Source: Phycisphaerae bacterium
GTDB taxonomy: Bacteria; Planctomycetota; Phycisphaerae; UBA1845; UTPLA1
Length of the DNA: 64,000 nucleotides
NCBI GenBank assembly: GCA_023150615.1
Contig: JAKLKO010000005.1
Coordinates: 1 to 64,000, forward strand
Direction: 5' to 3'
In this document: one piece after another, positions 16,692-25,377 of the stretch
Layout: each line of letters starts with the position of its first letter
Position numbering within the stretch: position 1 is the first letter of the stretch
Translations under genes and position numbers: made by a program
The notes under the pieces: model-generated
Told to the model about the DNA's origin: nothing
Database searches by the model: none
The model's input: only the letters and a program-made list of their open reading frames with translations

Positions 16692-19109
16692 TCAGTCCTT
16701 CGACAGCTCATTGCCCGCCGGGAACGCGGGGCCGGGCATTCGGTCCTCGAGCCTGAACTTCTCGGGGGCGGGCAAGGGCGGCTGACCAGCTTGCCGCCGG
16801 CGCTCCTGTTCAAGTTTGTATGATTCGGTGATGACCCGCGTGCCGGGTGATTCGACACCGAACTTGTCAATCTCCCACTCCACGCCGAAGTTGCCGAGGT
16901 CCGTTTTCGCTATGACACCGATCTGCACAAACCGACGGGGGTCCCCCTTGGTCGCTATTCCAGACATTGTCGCCGAATACGCGTCTAGCCGCGCAAACTT
17001 GTCTCCTTCCATGCAATACCACCTGTACCATGCCAGCCACGCTGGTCCGCTGCCGTTCTTATGAGCCGCAAGTGTCGCGCTGCTATTGAGATAGTCATCA
17101 CGGTTGATGCTGTACTCCATCGGTCGAAGCGCGAAGGCCACGAGCGGGGCGGCCTCCGGCGTCGTTGCCCTGCCATCTTCGTCCCAGCCCCGCCCATGGT
17201 CGTCGCCGACGGAGACCAACAAGCCGGGGTCGGCCAGCCACGCCCACAAACCGACACTTCCATCATGCCATGCCTCGAACAGCAATGTTCCGCCCAGGTC
17301 GTAGATGCGGATAATCCGTTGCGAAAACGTCGTGGCGAATGTTGCTACGATCTCGTTCCCAGGATGTTCGTCGCCTGGAAACACGTCGGCGACCATGCCG
17401 TACTGAACCGCGAAGTGTTCGGCATCGATCTGCCTTTTCTCCACGAGCTTGGACAGGACTTCCCCTCTCTCGATTCTCCGCTGCCAGACGGGCTTGGTGC
17501 GGTCGCCGTCGACTTCGTAGACGCAGAGGGATTTCGCGTAGGGACCTCCGTCGGCGGCAGTGTGACCGATCACCGCGACGCGGCCGCCCCCGAATAGCGA
17601 TGGGCGTTTTTCGAGATACGCGAACGCATTGGCACCCGTCGCCCCACCCCAGCGGTGCAATTCGTTTCCACCGCTGGACCTTAACCGGGCCTCGTCCGCC
17701 GAGGAGAATCGTTCTTGATCGTTCACTAATGCGCCATCGCGATAACGAACTACGTGATCCGGTCGGATCGTGCGATACCAAACGATGAGCGACGAGGCGG
17801 CCAGCGTCGCGAGCACTATCACCGCACAGACCGCGCCTGTTACGACGAACGGGTGGTGCGTCGCCCAGCGGACGGCTTTCGTCCACCACGTCGGCGCGCG
17901 GGCTGAAATCGGCTCGCCGCGCAGATAGCGATTGAGGTCCTCGGCCAGCGCGGCCACCGACGAGTATCGCGTCGCCCGGTCCTTCTCCAGACATTTGAGG
18001 ATGATCGTGTCGAGGTCGCCGCGGAGTTTGGCCGGCGAGACGCCAGCGCCCCGAGCATTTGAGGGAGGGCCGCACGCAATGGTGCTCGGCCTCGCCGGCT
18101 CCTGTTCGCAGATCACCCGCGCCGCGGAGGCGATGGTCATGTATGACACGTCGTACGGCAGCCTGCCCGTCAGCAACTCAAAGAGCACGACGCCGAGCGA
18201 ATACACGTCGCTGCGCGTGTCGATGTCGCCTGCGCCCCCTCTCCCTTCGGGAGAGGGTCTGGGTGAGGGCACGCCCGCCAGACCAACGCCGACACTGCTC
18301 GCGCCGCCGCACTGCTCCGGACTCATGTAGGCCAGCGTGCCGATCAGCGCGCCCGTCTCGGTGTGCATTGTCGTCGCGGCAATGTCCGAATCCGTGGACC
18401 GCGCAACGCCGAAGTCGATGACCTTCACGTGGCCGTCGGCGTCGACCAGGATGTTGCTCGGCTTGAGGTCGCGGTGAATAACACTTTTCTGATGACCGTA
18501 GTGGACGGCCTCGCAGACGTGACAGAAAAGCCGCAGCCGGGCGCGCAGGTCCAGGCCGATTTCGTCGCAATACCCGGTAATCGGCCTCGCGTTCGGGATG
18601 TACTCCATCGCGAAGAAGGGCACGCCGCGAGCCGGTTCGTCCCCGAGCCGAGTCGTCCCCGCTTCGTACACCAGGGCGATGCTCGGATGATGCAGGCGAC
18701 CCAGGATTTCCGTCTCGAACTCGAACCTCCGCTGCGCCGAGCGCGACCAGAATCCGCCTGTCATGATCTTCAGCGCCACCTCGCGCCGCGGCTTCTCCTG
18801 CTCGGCCAGATACACCGCCCCCATGCCGCCGCGGGCGAGCAATCGCTTGATGGTATAAGCGGCAATCATCTGGCCAAGTAACGGGTCCGGACCATCGACT
18901 GGCGGAAGGCCCTGGTGTCCGCTTACGGCCGCGGGCCGCGCCAGAAAATCGGGCCCCGCTCGCTCGTGGTCGTGCAGAAGGCGCTCGACGTGCATCCGAA
19001 GGTCGGAGTCGCCACCGCAGCGGCTTGCCAGGAAGTGCTTTCGCTCGTCCGGCGGCAGCGCCAAGGCCTCGCCGAACAGTTCGTCGATCTGTCGCCAGTC
19101 TTGCCTCAT
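16692..19109 (-). CDS. Membrane-anchored Ser/Thr protein kinase (PknB type)
   Basis: The 805-aa kinase has an N-terminal helical segment typical of planctomycete sigma-linked kinases (WRQIDELFGEALALPPDER), then a complete kinase domain at about residues 84-400. Visible are the glycine loop LLARGGMGAVYL, the catalytic HRDLKPSNILV, metal-binding DFGVA, and MSPEQ in the P+1 region. One transmembrane helix follows (VVTGAVCAVIVLATLAASSLIVW), then an extracytoplasmic beta-rich domain of about 350 residues with WD/propeller-like strands (SLFGGGRVAVIGH, IIRIYDLGGTLLFEA). Two short low-complexity insertions interrupt the kinase domain after the APE-equivalent segment (see 18235). It lies 95 bp downstream of the ECF sigma gene at 19205 on the same strand, so the two probably form one signalling unit. 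Confidence 0.88.
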   Translation of the reverse strand: MRQDWRQIDELFGEALALPPDERKHFLASRCGGDSDLRMHVERLLHDHERAGPDFLARPAAVSGHQGLPPVDGPDPLLGQMIAAYTIKRLLARGGMGAVYLAEQEKPRREVALKIMTGGFWSRSAQRRFEFETEILGRLHHPSIALVYEAGTTRLGDEPARGVPFFAMEYIPNARPITGYCDEIGLDLRARLRLFCHVCEAVHYGHQKSVIHRDLKPSNILVDADGHVKVIDFGVARSTDSDIAATTMHTETGALIGTLAYMSPEQCGGASSVGVGLAGVPSPRPSPEGRGGAGDIDTRSDVYSLGVVLFELLTGRLPYDVSYMTIASAARVICEQEPARPSTIACGPPSNARGAGVSPAKLRGDLDTIILKCLEKDRATRYSSVAALAEDLNRYLRGEPISARAPTWWTKAVRWATHHPFVVTGAVCAVIVLATLAASSLIVWYRTIRPDHVVRYRDGALVNDQERFSSADEARLRSSGGNELHRWGGATGANAFAYLEKRPSLFGGGRVAVIGHTAADGGPYAKSLCVYEVDGDRTKPVWQRRIERGEVLSKLVEKRQIDAEHFAVQYGMVADVFPGDEHPGNEIVATFATTFSQRIIRIYDLGGTLLFEAWHDGSVGLWAWLADPGLLVSVGDDHGRGWDEDGRATTPEAAPLVAFALRPMEYSINRDDYLNSSATLAAHKNGSGPAWLAWYRWYCMEGDKFARLDAYSATMSGIATKGDPRRFVQIGVIAKTDLGNFGVEWEIDKFGVESPGTRVITESYKLEQERRRQAGQPPLPAPEKFRLEDRMPGPAFPAGNELSKD
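18235..18275 (-). repeat. Palindromic element inserted in frame in the kinase gene
   Basis: The perfect hairpin CCCTCTCCC-TTC-GGGAGAGGG (18237-18257) and its flank TGGGTGAGGGC belong to an interspersed palindrome seen in many GC-rich genomes. On the coding (-) strand it is translated as PSPRPSPEGRG between the activation segment and kinase subdomain IX. Its length keeps the frame. A second insertion-like stretch (NARGAGVSPAK, near 18040-18070) precedes the conserved RGDLDTIILKCLEKD. Confidence 0.7.
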
Positions 19110-19204
19110 AGGTAGAACACTGGCGGCACGGTCCGGCAGCGTCGTTCCGTAGCGGCCGACTTCCGAGGGCCGAGCGCTCGCTCAAGCGAGGCGGCGCTCG
19201 GTGA

Positions 19205-19792
19205 TTACTGCTGCGGCTCGTCGCCGCTGAGCAATCCGTAGAGCATGGCCCGCGCGACCTGCCACTGGTTGGCAATGGTGCGTCGGGCAACGCCGAGCAC
19301 CTCGGCGGTCTCGTCCAACGTCAACCCGACGAAAAACCGAAGCCGGACCAGTTCGACCAGGTCGGGCCGGTCCTGGGCGAACTTTGCCATCGCCTCGTCG
19401 ACCGCCAAGACGAGGGTCGGGTCGTCTGCGGGACCGTCGCACTCAGCGGAATACGCGACCGTCCGCGCGAGTCCGCCGCGCTTCAGCCGTCCACGTCTGC
19501 GTGCGTCATCCACGAGGATTTGGTGCATCGCGCGTGCGGCGGCCGCGAAAAAATGCCGCCGGTTCTCAAAACGGGCAGCACCGGCATCCCCGCCGCCGAC
19601 GCCGAACAACTTCAGATACACCTCGTTCACCAGCGCCGTCGGCTGGAGCGTTCGCAACCCGTGTTCGGCGGCCATCCGGGACTTGGCCATCGCGTGCAGT
19701 TCATGATAAACCGCCTGCCAAAGCCGCTCGGCGGCGGCCTCATCGCCCCGGCCCACGGCGTCCAGAAGTTGTGTGACGGCATGAGTTTCCAT
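19205..19792 (-). CDS. ECF RNA polymerase sigma factor (planctomycete kinase-linked type)
   Basis: The 195-aa ECF sigma factor has region 2 in VTQLLDAVGRGDEAAAERLW and FENRRHFFAAAARAMHQILV. Region 4 is a helix-turn-helix, LVRLRFFVGLTLDETAEVLG then VARRTIANQW. Start ATG 19792 has GGAGG 8-12 bases upstream. A TATAAT hexamer lies at 19828-19833 on the same strand. The kinase gene follows 95 bp downstream. In this group phosphorylation by the linked kinase, rather than a membrane anti-sigma factor, is thought to control activity; that part is inference from the family. Confidence 0.9.
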   Translation of the reverse strand: METHAVTQLLDAVGRGDEAAAERLWQAVYHELHAMAKSRMAAEHGLRTLQPTALVNEVYLKLFGVGGGDAGAARFENRRHFFAAAARAMHQILVDDARRRGRLKRGGLARTVAYSAECDGPADDPTLVLAVDEAMAKFAQDRPDLVELVRLRFFVGLTLDETAEVLGVARRTIANQWQVARAMLYGLLSGDEPQQ

Positions 19793-19827
19793 CGCGGCAA
19801 CCTCCGAAGTTGAAGCGAATCAGCGCC

Positions 19828-19833
19828 ATTATA
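19828..19833 (-). promoter_or_regulatory. Consensus -10 hexamer upstream of the ECF sigma gene
   Basis: A perfect TATAAT on the - strand lies 35 bp before the ATG at 19792. No good -35 hexamer stands at 16-18 bp, so this may be a weak or activator-dependent housekeeping promoter, or chance in GC-rich DNA. Confidence 0.45.
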
Positions 19834-20031
19834 CACGGTCGCGTTGCCTTGCCTGGGCTCTCTTGTCGCATGGAATTGTGAGTGGCGGGCTAACGGGGTC
19901 CGCCCGACAAGACAAGAGATGTATCTGTTTACGGTGTCAGCGGCGCCCCGAACGGCGTTTCTCGCTGAAAGACAAGGGTGCGGCCGCGAACTAAAAACAC
20001 CTACACACTTCTCCGGAAAGCGCCTTCCCCG

Positions 20032-20483
20032 TCAGCGCTCCTCGCGCGGGGCGACGGCGGAGAGCGCGTCCCCAGCCACCGCCGCGCGGATGGGCCGCAG
20101 CGTCACGTCGATCTGCTCGGGCACCAGCTTGTTGTCGGCGCCGGTGGAGGCATCGACGGCCAGGCCGATCAGGCCTCCCACCCAGATGCTGTTGACCACC
20201 TTGCCGGTGGGCACCCGGGTCACCTCGAATTCCTCCCGGGTGTAGCCGGGCATCTCGATCACCACGGAGTGATCCCGCTTTCGCTCGAGCTGAAAGGAAC
20301 AGGGCGTGGTCGCCTCACGGCAGTCGTCGACGAGAACGCGGACCCCGGGTGGTCGGGATTCACCACCACGGCCGGGGTCGTCCCATGGATCGCAGAGGCA
20401 CACCCTGGGAGCCAAGGCAGGACGCACAACGCGGGAAAGATTTGGGCCCGTCTTAAAGCACGATTTCGCGTCGGCTGAAACAT
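20032..20483 (-). pseudogene. PEGA-type lipoprotein gene interrupted by a frameshift
   Basis: Two frames together encode one familiar protein. The first, from ATG 20483 (AGGAGA upstream), gives a signal peptide with lipobox LPGC, then TPAVVVNPDHPGS. The second continues RVLVDDCREATTPCSFQLER, then VVNSIWVGGLIGLAVDASTG and LVPEQIDVTL, the usual end of PEGA-like envelope lipoproteins. The switch falls at the run CCCC at 20343-20346 (GGGG on the coding strand), where one extra G would restore a single frame of about 150 residues. It is either a real inactivating mutation or an assembly or sequencing error in a homopolymer. It sits between the two sigma-kinase modules. Confidence 0.7.
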
Positions 20484-21071
20484 GGGATGGTTCTCCTGAT
20501 CTCCGCCATCCCTGATGAAGTACTTGATTCCTTACGGGTCCGCCGCTCCAACCTGTACATGCGTCATCCGCGGGTCGTCGACGCAAAACAACCTCGCGGC
20601 CGTTTTCGGCTTCCCTTGGTTTCGGTCGGGGATTAGCCCTGGTGTCGGCCGAGCCTGGCTCGTTGGCGGAAACCTGGAATATCGGATTCGCAGCGTGAGA
20701 GGTTGCCAAGATAGTCGTGAAGTCTGCTTCTACTCGAGCTGGCCGACCATGCCGAGTCTCGCCGGTCGCTTCGACTCGACTGCACGTGACCGCCGGCCTT
20801 GCCGAGAGCGAGCCCCACTAAGGCTCACAACGAGTCGGATCCTTGCAGCCCCTCGGGGCCGGAGCATCAAGAAACCCGGTTCGTCGGCATCGAGACATGC
20901 TGTCCTCCAGCCAGCAGTCCGAGGCTATCGGTAACGAGGCGAGGTACGCGTGGAATCGGCCGACCGTGCCCGACGAGCGTGTCCCCTTGATCCGATTCCA
21001 CACCCCCCAACCCGCCGAGTACAATGGCGAGCGTATCCGTCCGTCCGCTTCTACCTGGGAGTCGAGTCGGT
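20484..21071. other. Intergenic region between divergent lipoprotein and sigma genes
   Basis: These 588 bp have no recognisable gene. It must hold promoters for both sides; TACAAT at 21020-21025 is a possible -10 for the sigma gene at 21072, but no matching -35 is seen. Confidence 0.45.
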
Positions 21072-21689
21072 ATGGACGAACCTGGGTCAGGTACGGTGAC
21101 GCAGATTCTTGAGGCCGTCGGCCGCGGCGACGAGACTGCGCGCAGCCGCCTGTGGACAATTCTCAACGATGAATTGCACCGCCTTGCCCGGCGCAAGGTC
21201 GCCGCCGAGCCGGCCGCCTGCGAAATAGGGACGACCTCACTGGTCCACGAGGCCTTCATCCGTCTGACCGCCGGCCAGGTCGTCGAATTTGCGAACCGCC
21301 GGCATTTCTTCAACGCCGCGGCCGAAACCATGCGACGAATCCTCGTCGATGCCGCACGTGCCCGCCTGCGCGTCAAACGCGGGGGCGGACAAAAGCCAGC
21401 CGCATTGGAGGAAGACCCTCCGGTGCTCGCGAGGGACCCTGCGGAGATTCTCGCCGTCCATGAAGCCGTTGACAGGCTCGCGCTCTTGGAGCCTCGCCAG
21501 GCGGAAGTCGTGAAGCAGCGGTACTTCAGCGGCCTCAATGTCGAAGAAACGGCACATGTCCTCGGTGTTTCGCCGCGGACGGTGGAGATCGATTGGAAAC
21601 TTGCTAAGGCCTGGATGCACCGAGAGCTCTCGAAAGGACCAAACCGACAACTGCCGTCCACTCGTGATGGAAGCAGGGATGACGCCTGA
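21072..21689 (+). CDS. ECF RNA polymerase sigma factor (planctomycete kinase-linked type)
   Basis: The 205-aa ECF sigma factor of the same type as the one at 19205 reads VTQILEAVGRGDETARSRLW, then FANRRHFFNAAAETMRRILV in region 2. Region 4 reads VVKQRYFSGLNVEETAHVLG then VSPRTVEIDW. I start it at ATG 21072 (MDEPGSGTVTQIL) because GGGAG precedes it and the family begins just before VTQIL; an ATG 16 codons upstream is in frame. Its 3' end overlaps the start of the kinase gene, so sigma and kinase are translationally coupled. Confidence 0.9.
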   Translation: MDEPGSGTVTQILEAVGRGDETARSRLWTILNDELHRLARRKVAAEPAACEIGTTSLVHEAFIRLTAGQVVEFANRRHFFNAAAETMRRILVDAARARLRVKRGGGQKPAALEEDPPVLARDPAEILAVHEAVDRLALLEPRQAEVVKQRYFSGLNVEETAHVLGVSPRTVEIDWKLAKAWMHRELSKGPNRQLPSTRDGSRDDA

Positions 21690-24147
21690 GCAATGGAAGA
21701 AGGTCCGTTACCTCTTCGAGCAGGCCCTGGAACTGCCCGTTCAAGAGCGCGTCCAGTTCGTTCGTCACGAATCGCAAGGGGATGTTGAGTTGCGCGGTGA
21801 GGTTTGTTCGCTTCTCGAGCATTACGAGGACAGCGGCAACAGCTTCTTGGAAACCACAACCGCGCAGCCGCAGGCTTCCGAGCGCGGCCGGTCTGAGAAC
21901 GGCGGCTCGACGGAGCATTCCCGCCCCGTCGAAGCCGACGCATTTGATGCGCCCGAAAGTTACGAAGTCATCCGCGAAGTCGGGCGGGGCGGGATGGGCC
22001 GTGTTTACCTGGCTCGCGACAAGAAACTCAATCGCAACGTCGCAATCAAGACGATCGCAGCGGCTGATCTGTCCCCCCAACATCTCGACCTGTTCACTCG
22101 CGAGGCCCAGCTAACCGCCAACTTGCGGCATCAGAACATCGTCACGCTGTACAGCTTCTCATCATCGGGCTCGACACCGTTCTTCGTCATGGAGTGGATC
22201 GATGGTGACCCCCTACACGAGTACTGCCGACGCCGCCGGCTCTCGATTGACGACTCGGTAAGGCTGCTTGAGCGGATCGCGCGGGCCCTCGCATACGCGC
22301 ACACCCGCCGAGTCATTCACCGCGACCTAAAACCACAGAATATTCTTGTTGACGGAAGCGGCGAGCCTCGCATTTTGGACTTTGGTTTGGCGAGATTAGC
22401 TGCGACTGTGGCAGAAGGGAGCTCAATCGGTGAACCGGTCAAGGGCACGCCGCAATACATGGCACCGGAGCAGGTTGCTGACCCGGAGGAGGTTGGGCCC
22501 GCGGCCGATATCTTCGCGCTCGGCCTGATCATGTATGAGCTGCTTACGGGCGTGCCTCCCCCAAAGCCTCCGGCCATGACCGACCACAAAGCATGGAAGT
22601 GCCGCGAGATCCCCCTACTCCGCGATATCAACGCCGATATCCCAGAATCCTTACAGCGGATTTGTCTGAAGGCGACCGAGCCGACTCCTGGAAACCGTTA
22701 TCAAAGCGCTGATCACTTTGCAGACGACCTCCGCCGTTACCTTGATAACAGGCCCATCACAACCAGACCAACAAGGTACGCGCGACTGCTTGAAGGTCGC
22801 GTGCGTGAGCACATCGATGTGCTCAGCGGTTGGCATCAAGAAAACCTGATCTCGCATCGTGAACTTGATATGCTGCAGGACAAATATCTCGGGCTGCTTC
22901 GCGCCGAGTCGCTGTGGGTTCCTGGCGCGCGAAGGCTAAGAACGGGTCCGATCCTCACGCAACTCGGCGGATGGCTCCTTGTTGTCAGCGCCGTCCTGTG
23001 GCCTAAGTTCTATTGGGACTACCAATTTGGGCACAACATCAATCTGGCGAAATTCGGTAGGGTGTTCTTCGAAGCGATCCCTACAATCATCGTTAATGCA
23101 GGCGCCTTCCGCCTATGGAAACGTGGAAACAAGCTCAACGCCCTCATCTTTACGGTTACCGGCGTGCTACTCGTCCCCATCTGCCTCGCTGTGATGCTGG
23201 GCGTCGGCGGTGTCTTTGCCTGGAGGCGTGGGAACGAGTATGAGGTTTTTCCAGAGAAGTACTTCTCAAATACTCAGGTCACGTTGGCGATCTCTGTTGC
23301 GCTGGGGTACGGCATATGGTGGTTGCGCCGAAGGCCTTACGCGTTGCTTTCGATGGTCGTCGCCCTGCTTGCCGCCCTCTTCTGGGCGAGCATCCTTTTC
23401 TGCCTTGGGATGATGAAGTGGCTAAACAGCAACGATTTTGCGTTCACGGCCCTATGTTGGGTGCCTTTCCTCGTGGTGGTGTTATCGGTCGCACGCCGTC
23501 TTGATCGTCCAGCATGGGAGCACCTGGCGGTACCGTATTATGCCGCAGCCGCAATCAGCTTTGTGCTTATCACGGCGACGCTTGCCTGGGATGCCCCGAA
23601 GTCCTGGTTGCATCTTGGGAGTGCCCCGGCAACAACTCAACCCGCCAATCGTCAAGTTGATCCACTCCAATTCACCCAAGGGATCAGTTTGTTTGGATGT
23701 GGCTTGGCATACCTGCTCGTGGCATTGTTACTCGATCGCTCTCGGAGCAGGCTGCGGCGACTCTGGGGCGCGATCATTTTCAGAATTGTGCCGCCGGTAT
23801 GTCTGTTGTCCTGGGATTGGCTGGGCGATCAACCAATCCGGTCGTGGACGCACCGGCTTCACCATGGTGAAGTGTACTTCCTGACGCCGATCGAGGTTTC
23901 GGTTCCCATTCTCTGCTTCGGCCTAGCAGCGGTTGCTATGAGGTTTCAGCTGCGATGGTTCCTCTACTACAGCCTCATCCATTTGGCATGGTTTATCTTC
24001 CGCACAACCGAAAGGTTTCTGCAAGACAACTTCGCATGGCCCTTCAGCCTCCTCGGCATCGGCATCGTGGCGCTCATCGCCGGCCTTCTCATCGAATATC
24101 GACGGTTGATGGCGGCCCGACCTGAAACACCAAGCCCGTCACCATAA
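21679..24147 (+). CDS. Ser/Thr protein kinase with polytopic membrane domain
   Basis: The 822-aa protein starts at MTPEQWKKVRYLFEQALELP, the usual N-terminus of this family; an ATG four codons upstream is also in frame. The kinase domain (about residues 92-370) shows EVGRGGMGRVYLARD, HRDLKPQNILV, DFGLARL and MAPEQ. Instead of a single anchor, the C-terminal half (residues 445-810) has about ten to eleven hydrophobic helices, such as LLVVSAVLWPKFYW and GVLLVPICLAVMLGVGGVF. It may sense a membrane or small-molecule signal. It overlaps the sigma gene by 11 bp and overlaps the end of the convergent membrane-protein gene by 9 bp. Confidence 0.88.
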   Translation: MTPEQWKKVRYLFEQALELPVQERVQFVRHESQGDVELRGEVCSLLEHYEDSGNSFLETTTAQPQASERGRSENGGSTEHSRPVEADAFDAPESYEVIREVGRGGMGRVYLARDKKLNRNVAIKTIAAADLSPQHLDLFTREAQLTANLRHQNIVTLYSFSSSGSTPFFVMEWIDGDPLHEYCRRRRLSIDDSVRLLERIARALAYAHTRRVIHRDLKPQNILVDGSGEPRILDFGLARLAATVAEGSSIGEPVKGTPQYMAPEQVADPEEVGPAADIFALGLIMYELLTGVPPPKPPAMTDHKAWKCREIPLLRDINADIPESLQRICLKATEPTPGNRYQSADHFADDLRRYLDNRPITTRPTRYARLLEGRVREHIDVLSGWHQENLISHRELDMLQDKYLGLLRAESLWVPGARRLRTGPILTQLGGWLLVVSAVLWPKFYWDYQFGHNINLAKFGRVFFEAIPTIIVNAGAFRLWKRGNKLNALIFTVTGVLLVPICLAVMLGVGGVFAWRRGNEYEVFPEKYFSNTQVTLAISVALGYGIWWLRRRPYALLSMVVALLAALFWASILFCLGMMKWLNSNDFAFTALCWVPFLVVVLSVARRLDRPAWEHLAVPYYAAAAISFVLITATLAWDAPKSWLHLGSAPATTQPANRQVDPLQFTQGISLFGCGLAYLLVALLLDRSRSRLRRLWGAIIFRIVPPVCLLSWDWLGDQPIRSWTHRLHHGEVYFLTPIEVSVPILCFGLAAVAMRFQLRWFLYYSLIHLAWFIFRTTERFLQDNFAWPFSLLGIGIVALIAGLLIEYRRLMAARPETPSPSP

Positions 24148-24960
24148 GCCGGCAGCCAGCGACACCAACTTGGGAATGGAAAACGACCAATAGGTCAGGT
24201 ATCCGATCCAGTACGCAAGACTACTGGCCCCGTAGATGGTCGGCACACAGAGAATCTTGGCCCAAGTACGACGGGTTCGCACACAAACGAAGCTTAACAG
24301 GATCGCCGTCCACCAGAGGAAGAACGCCGTCCGCCCCAAAAGCTGAGGGTCACAACGTCCACCTGGACGCAGGTCGAGTGTGTAAACAGGAAAGAGGAAG
24401 TTCAGATGCCATCCATCGGTTAGCGGTGCACCGAAATATGGCCACGTAGCGACGAAGCAGGTTGCGTAAAGCGAGACTTCCAGGAGCAGGCGGAATCGTT
24501 GCGGCCAACTGAGTGTCTTTGAGCGGTCCTGACAGAACGTCGCGAGGACTGCGCTGTTCGTCAGGATGCAAGCCATCATCCCACTCGCGTATGTCATCCC
24601 CCAGCAAAGGTCGCTCTTGCCGATCCGTCCGGAGATCAGGAAAGGAGCAACCGCGAACAGGCATGACGCCGCTGCGACCGCGAAGGCAGCCCACAAAGGT
24701 TCGTCGTATCGAAGTCGCCGCGCAAATGCGATCGGGCGAAACAACATAAGCCCCAGAGCCGCCGGGGCCGCCCACAGACGATGCCATCCTCTCGCACGAT
24801 GGGCAGGGGTTCCTGTCCGTCGCTGTTCGTCGTTGGTGTACGCCAGGGCCCAGTCAACGATCCAACCGCACTCGGGACATCGAGGTGAAACAAGGCCCGA
24901 CAGGTTGTATTCGCAACAAAGACAGGTTGGCGGTAATGCCTTACGCCGCTCGCGGTTCAT
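24139..24960 (-). CDS. Zinc-ribbon membrane protein
   Basis: The 273-aa protein has an N-terminal zinc ribbon (CLCCEYNLSGLVSPRCPECG), a form very common in planctomycete membrane proteins. About six hydrophobic segments follow. No catalytic motif is seen. Its start overlaps the end of the STAS-like gene at 24941 by 20 bp, so the two are probably one operon. Function is unknown. Confidence 0.7.
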   Translation of the reverse strand: MNRERRKALPPTCLCCEYNLSGLVSPRCPECGWIVDWALAYTNDEQRRTGTPAHRARGWHRLWAAPAALGLMLFRPIAFARRLRYDEPLWAAFAVAAASCLFAVAPFLISGRIGKSDLCWGMTYASGMMACILTNSAVLATFCQDRSKTLSWPQRFRLLLEVSLYATCFVATWPYFGAPLTDGWHLNFLFPVYTLDLRPGGRCDPQLLGRTAFFLWWTAILLSFVCVRTRRTWAKILCVPTIYGASSLAYWIGYLTYWSFSIPKLVSLAAGLW

Positions 24961-25360
24961 GGTCTATGTCCACGGGGTCTTCAGCCGGTTGGATCAAGCG
25001 CATCAACTCACCGCTGGTTCGATGGATGGCTGCGACACTTGCGGGTTGATCGTGGAGGTGGCGGGCGCTGAGGGCCAAGGGAGTTCTTCGGCTTAATCGG
25101 ACAAGCAGTGCGAGTACTGGCGTCCACGGTCGCTGGATCTCCATGATTCCCTGAAAATCGATCGCGGCGGCTCGCAGCTGGGTACCCGAGGCGAGCGTCT
25201 CGAGTCGCTCAACGACGAGACGAAGGTCTTCGTAGCCTAAGTTCGGCCCCAGCAGGCGGATGTCCAGCACTCCGTCCGCCGAGACCACAAAGCGGCAGAC
25301 CCGCGATAACGCCTCAAAGCTCACAGTTGGATCCGCGTTGAGCTTCCGGTGGAACCACAT
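24941..25360 (-). CDS. STAS-like small protein
   Basis: The 139-aa soluble protein starts MWFHRKLNADPT at 25360; an in-frame ATG ten codons upstream is the alternative. The pattern ADGVLDIRLLGPNLGYEDLR, then RAAAIDFQGIMEIQ, then alternating helices and strands resembles a STAS (anti-anti-sigma) fold, though without a clear phosphorylatable Ser motif. Next to sigma-kinase modules and upstream of a zinc-ribbon membrane protein, a signalling role is plausible but unproven. Confidence 0.45.
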   Translation of the reverse strand: MWFHRKLNADPTVSFEALSRVCRFVVSADGVLDIRLLGPNLGYEDLRLVVERLETLASGTQLRAAAIDFQGIMEIQRPWTPVLALLVRLSRRTPLALSARHLHDQPASVAAIHRTSGELMRLIQPAEDPVDIDHEPRAA

Positions 25361-25377
25361 GAGTCGGCCTCCGGTCG

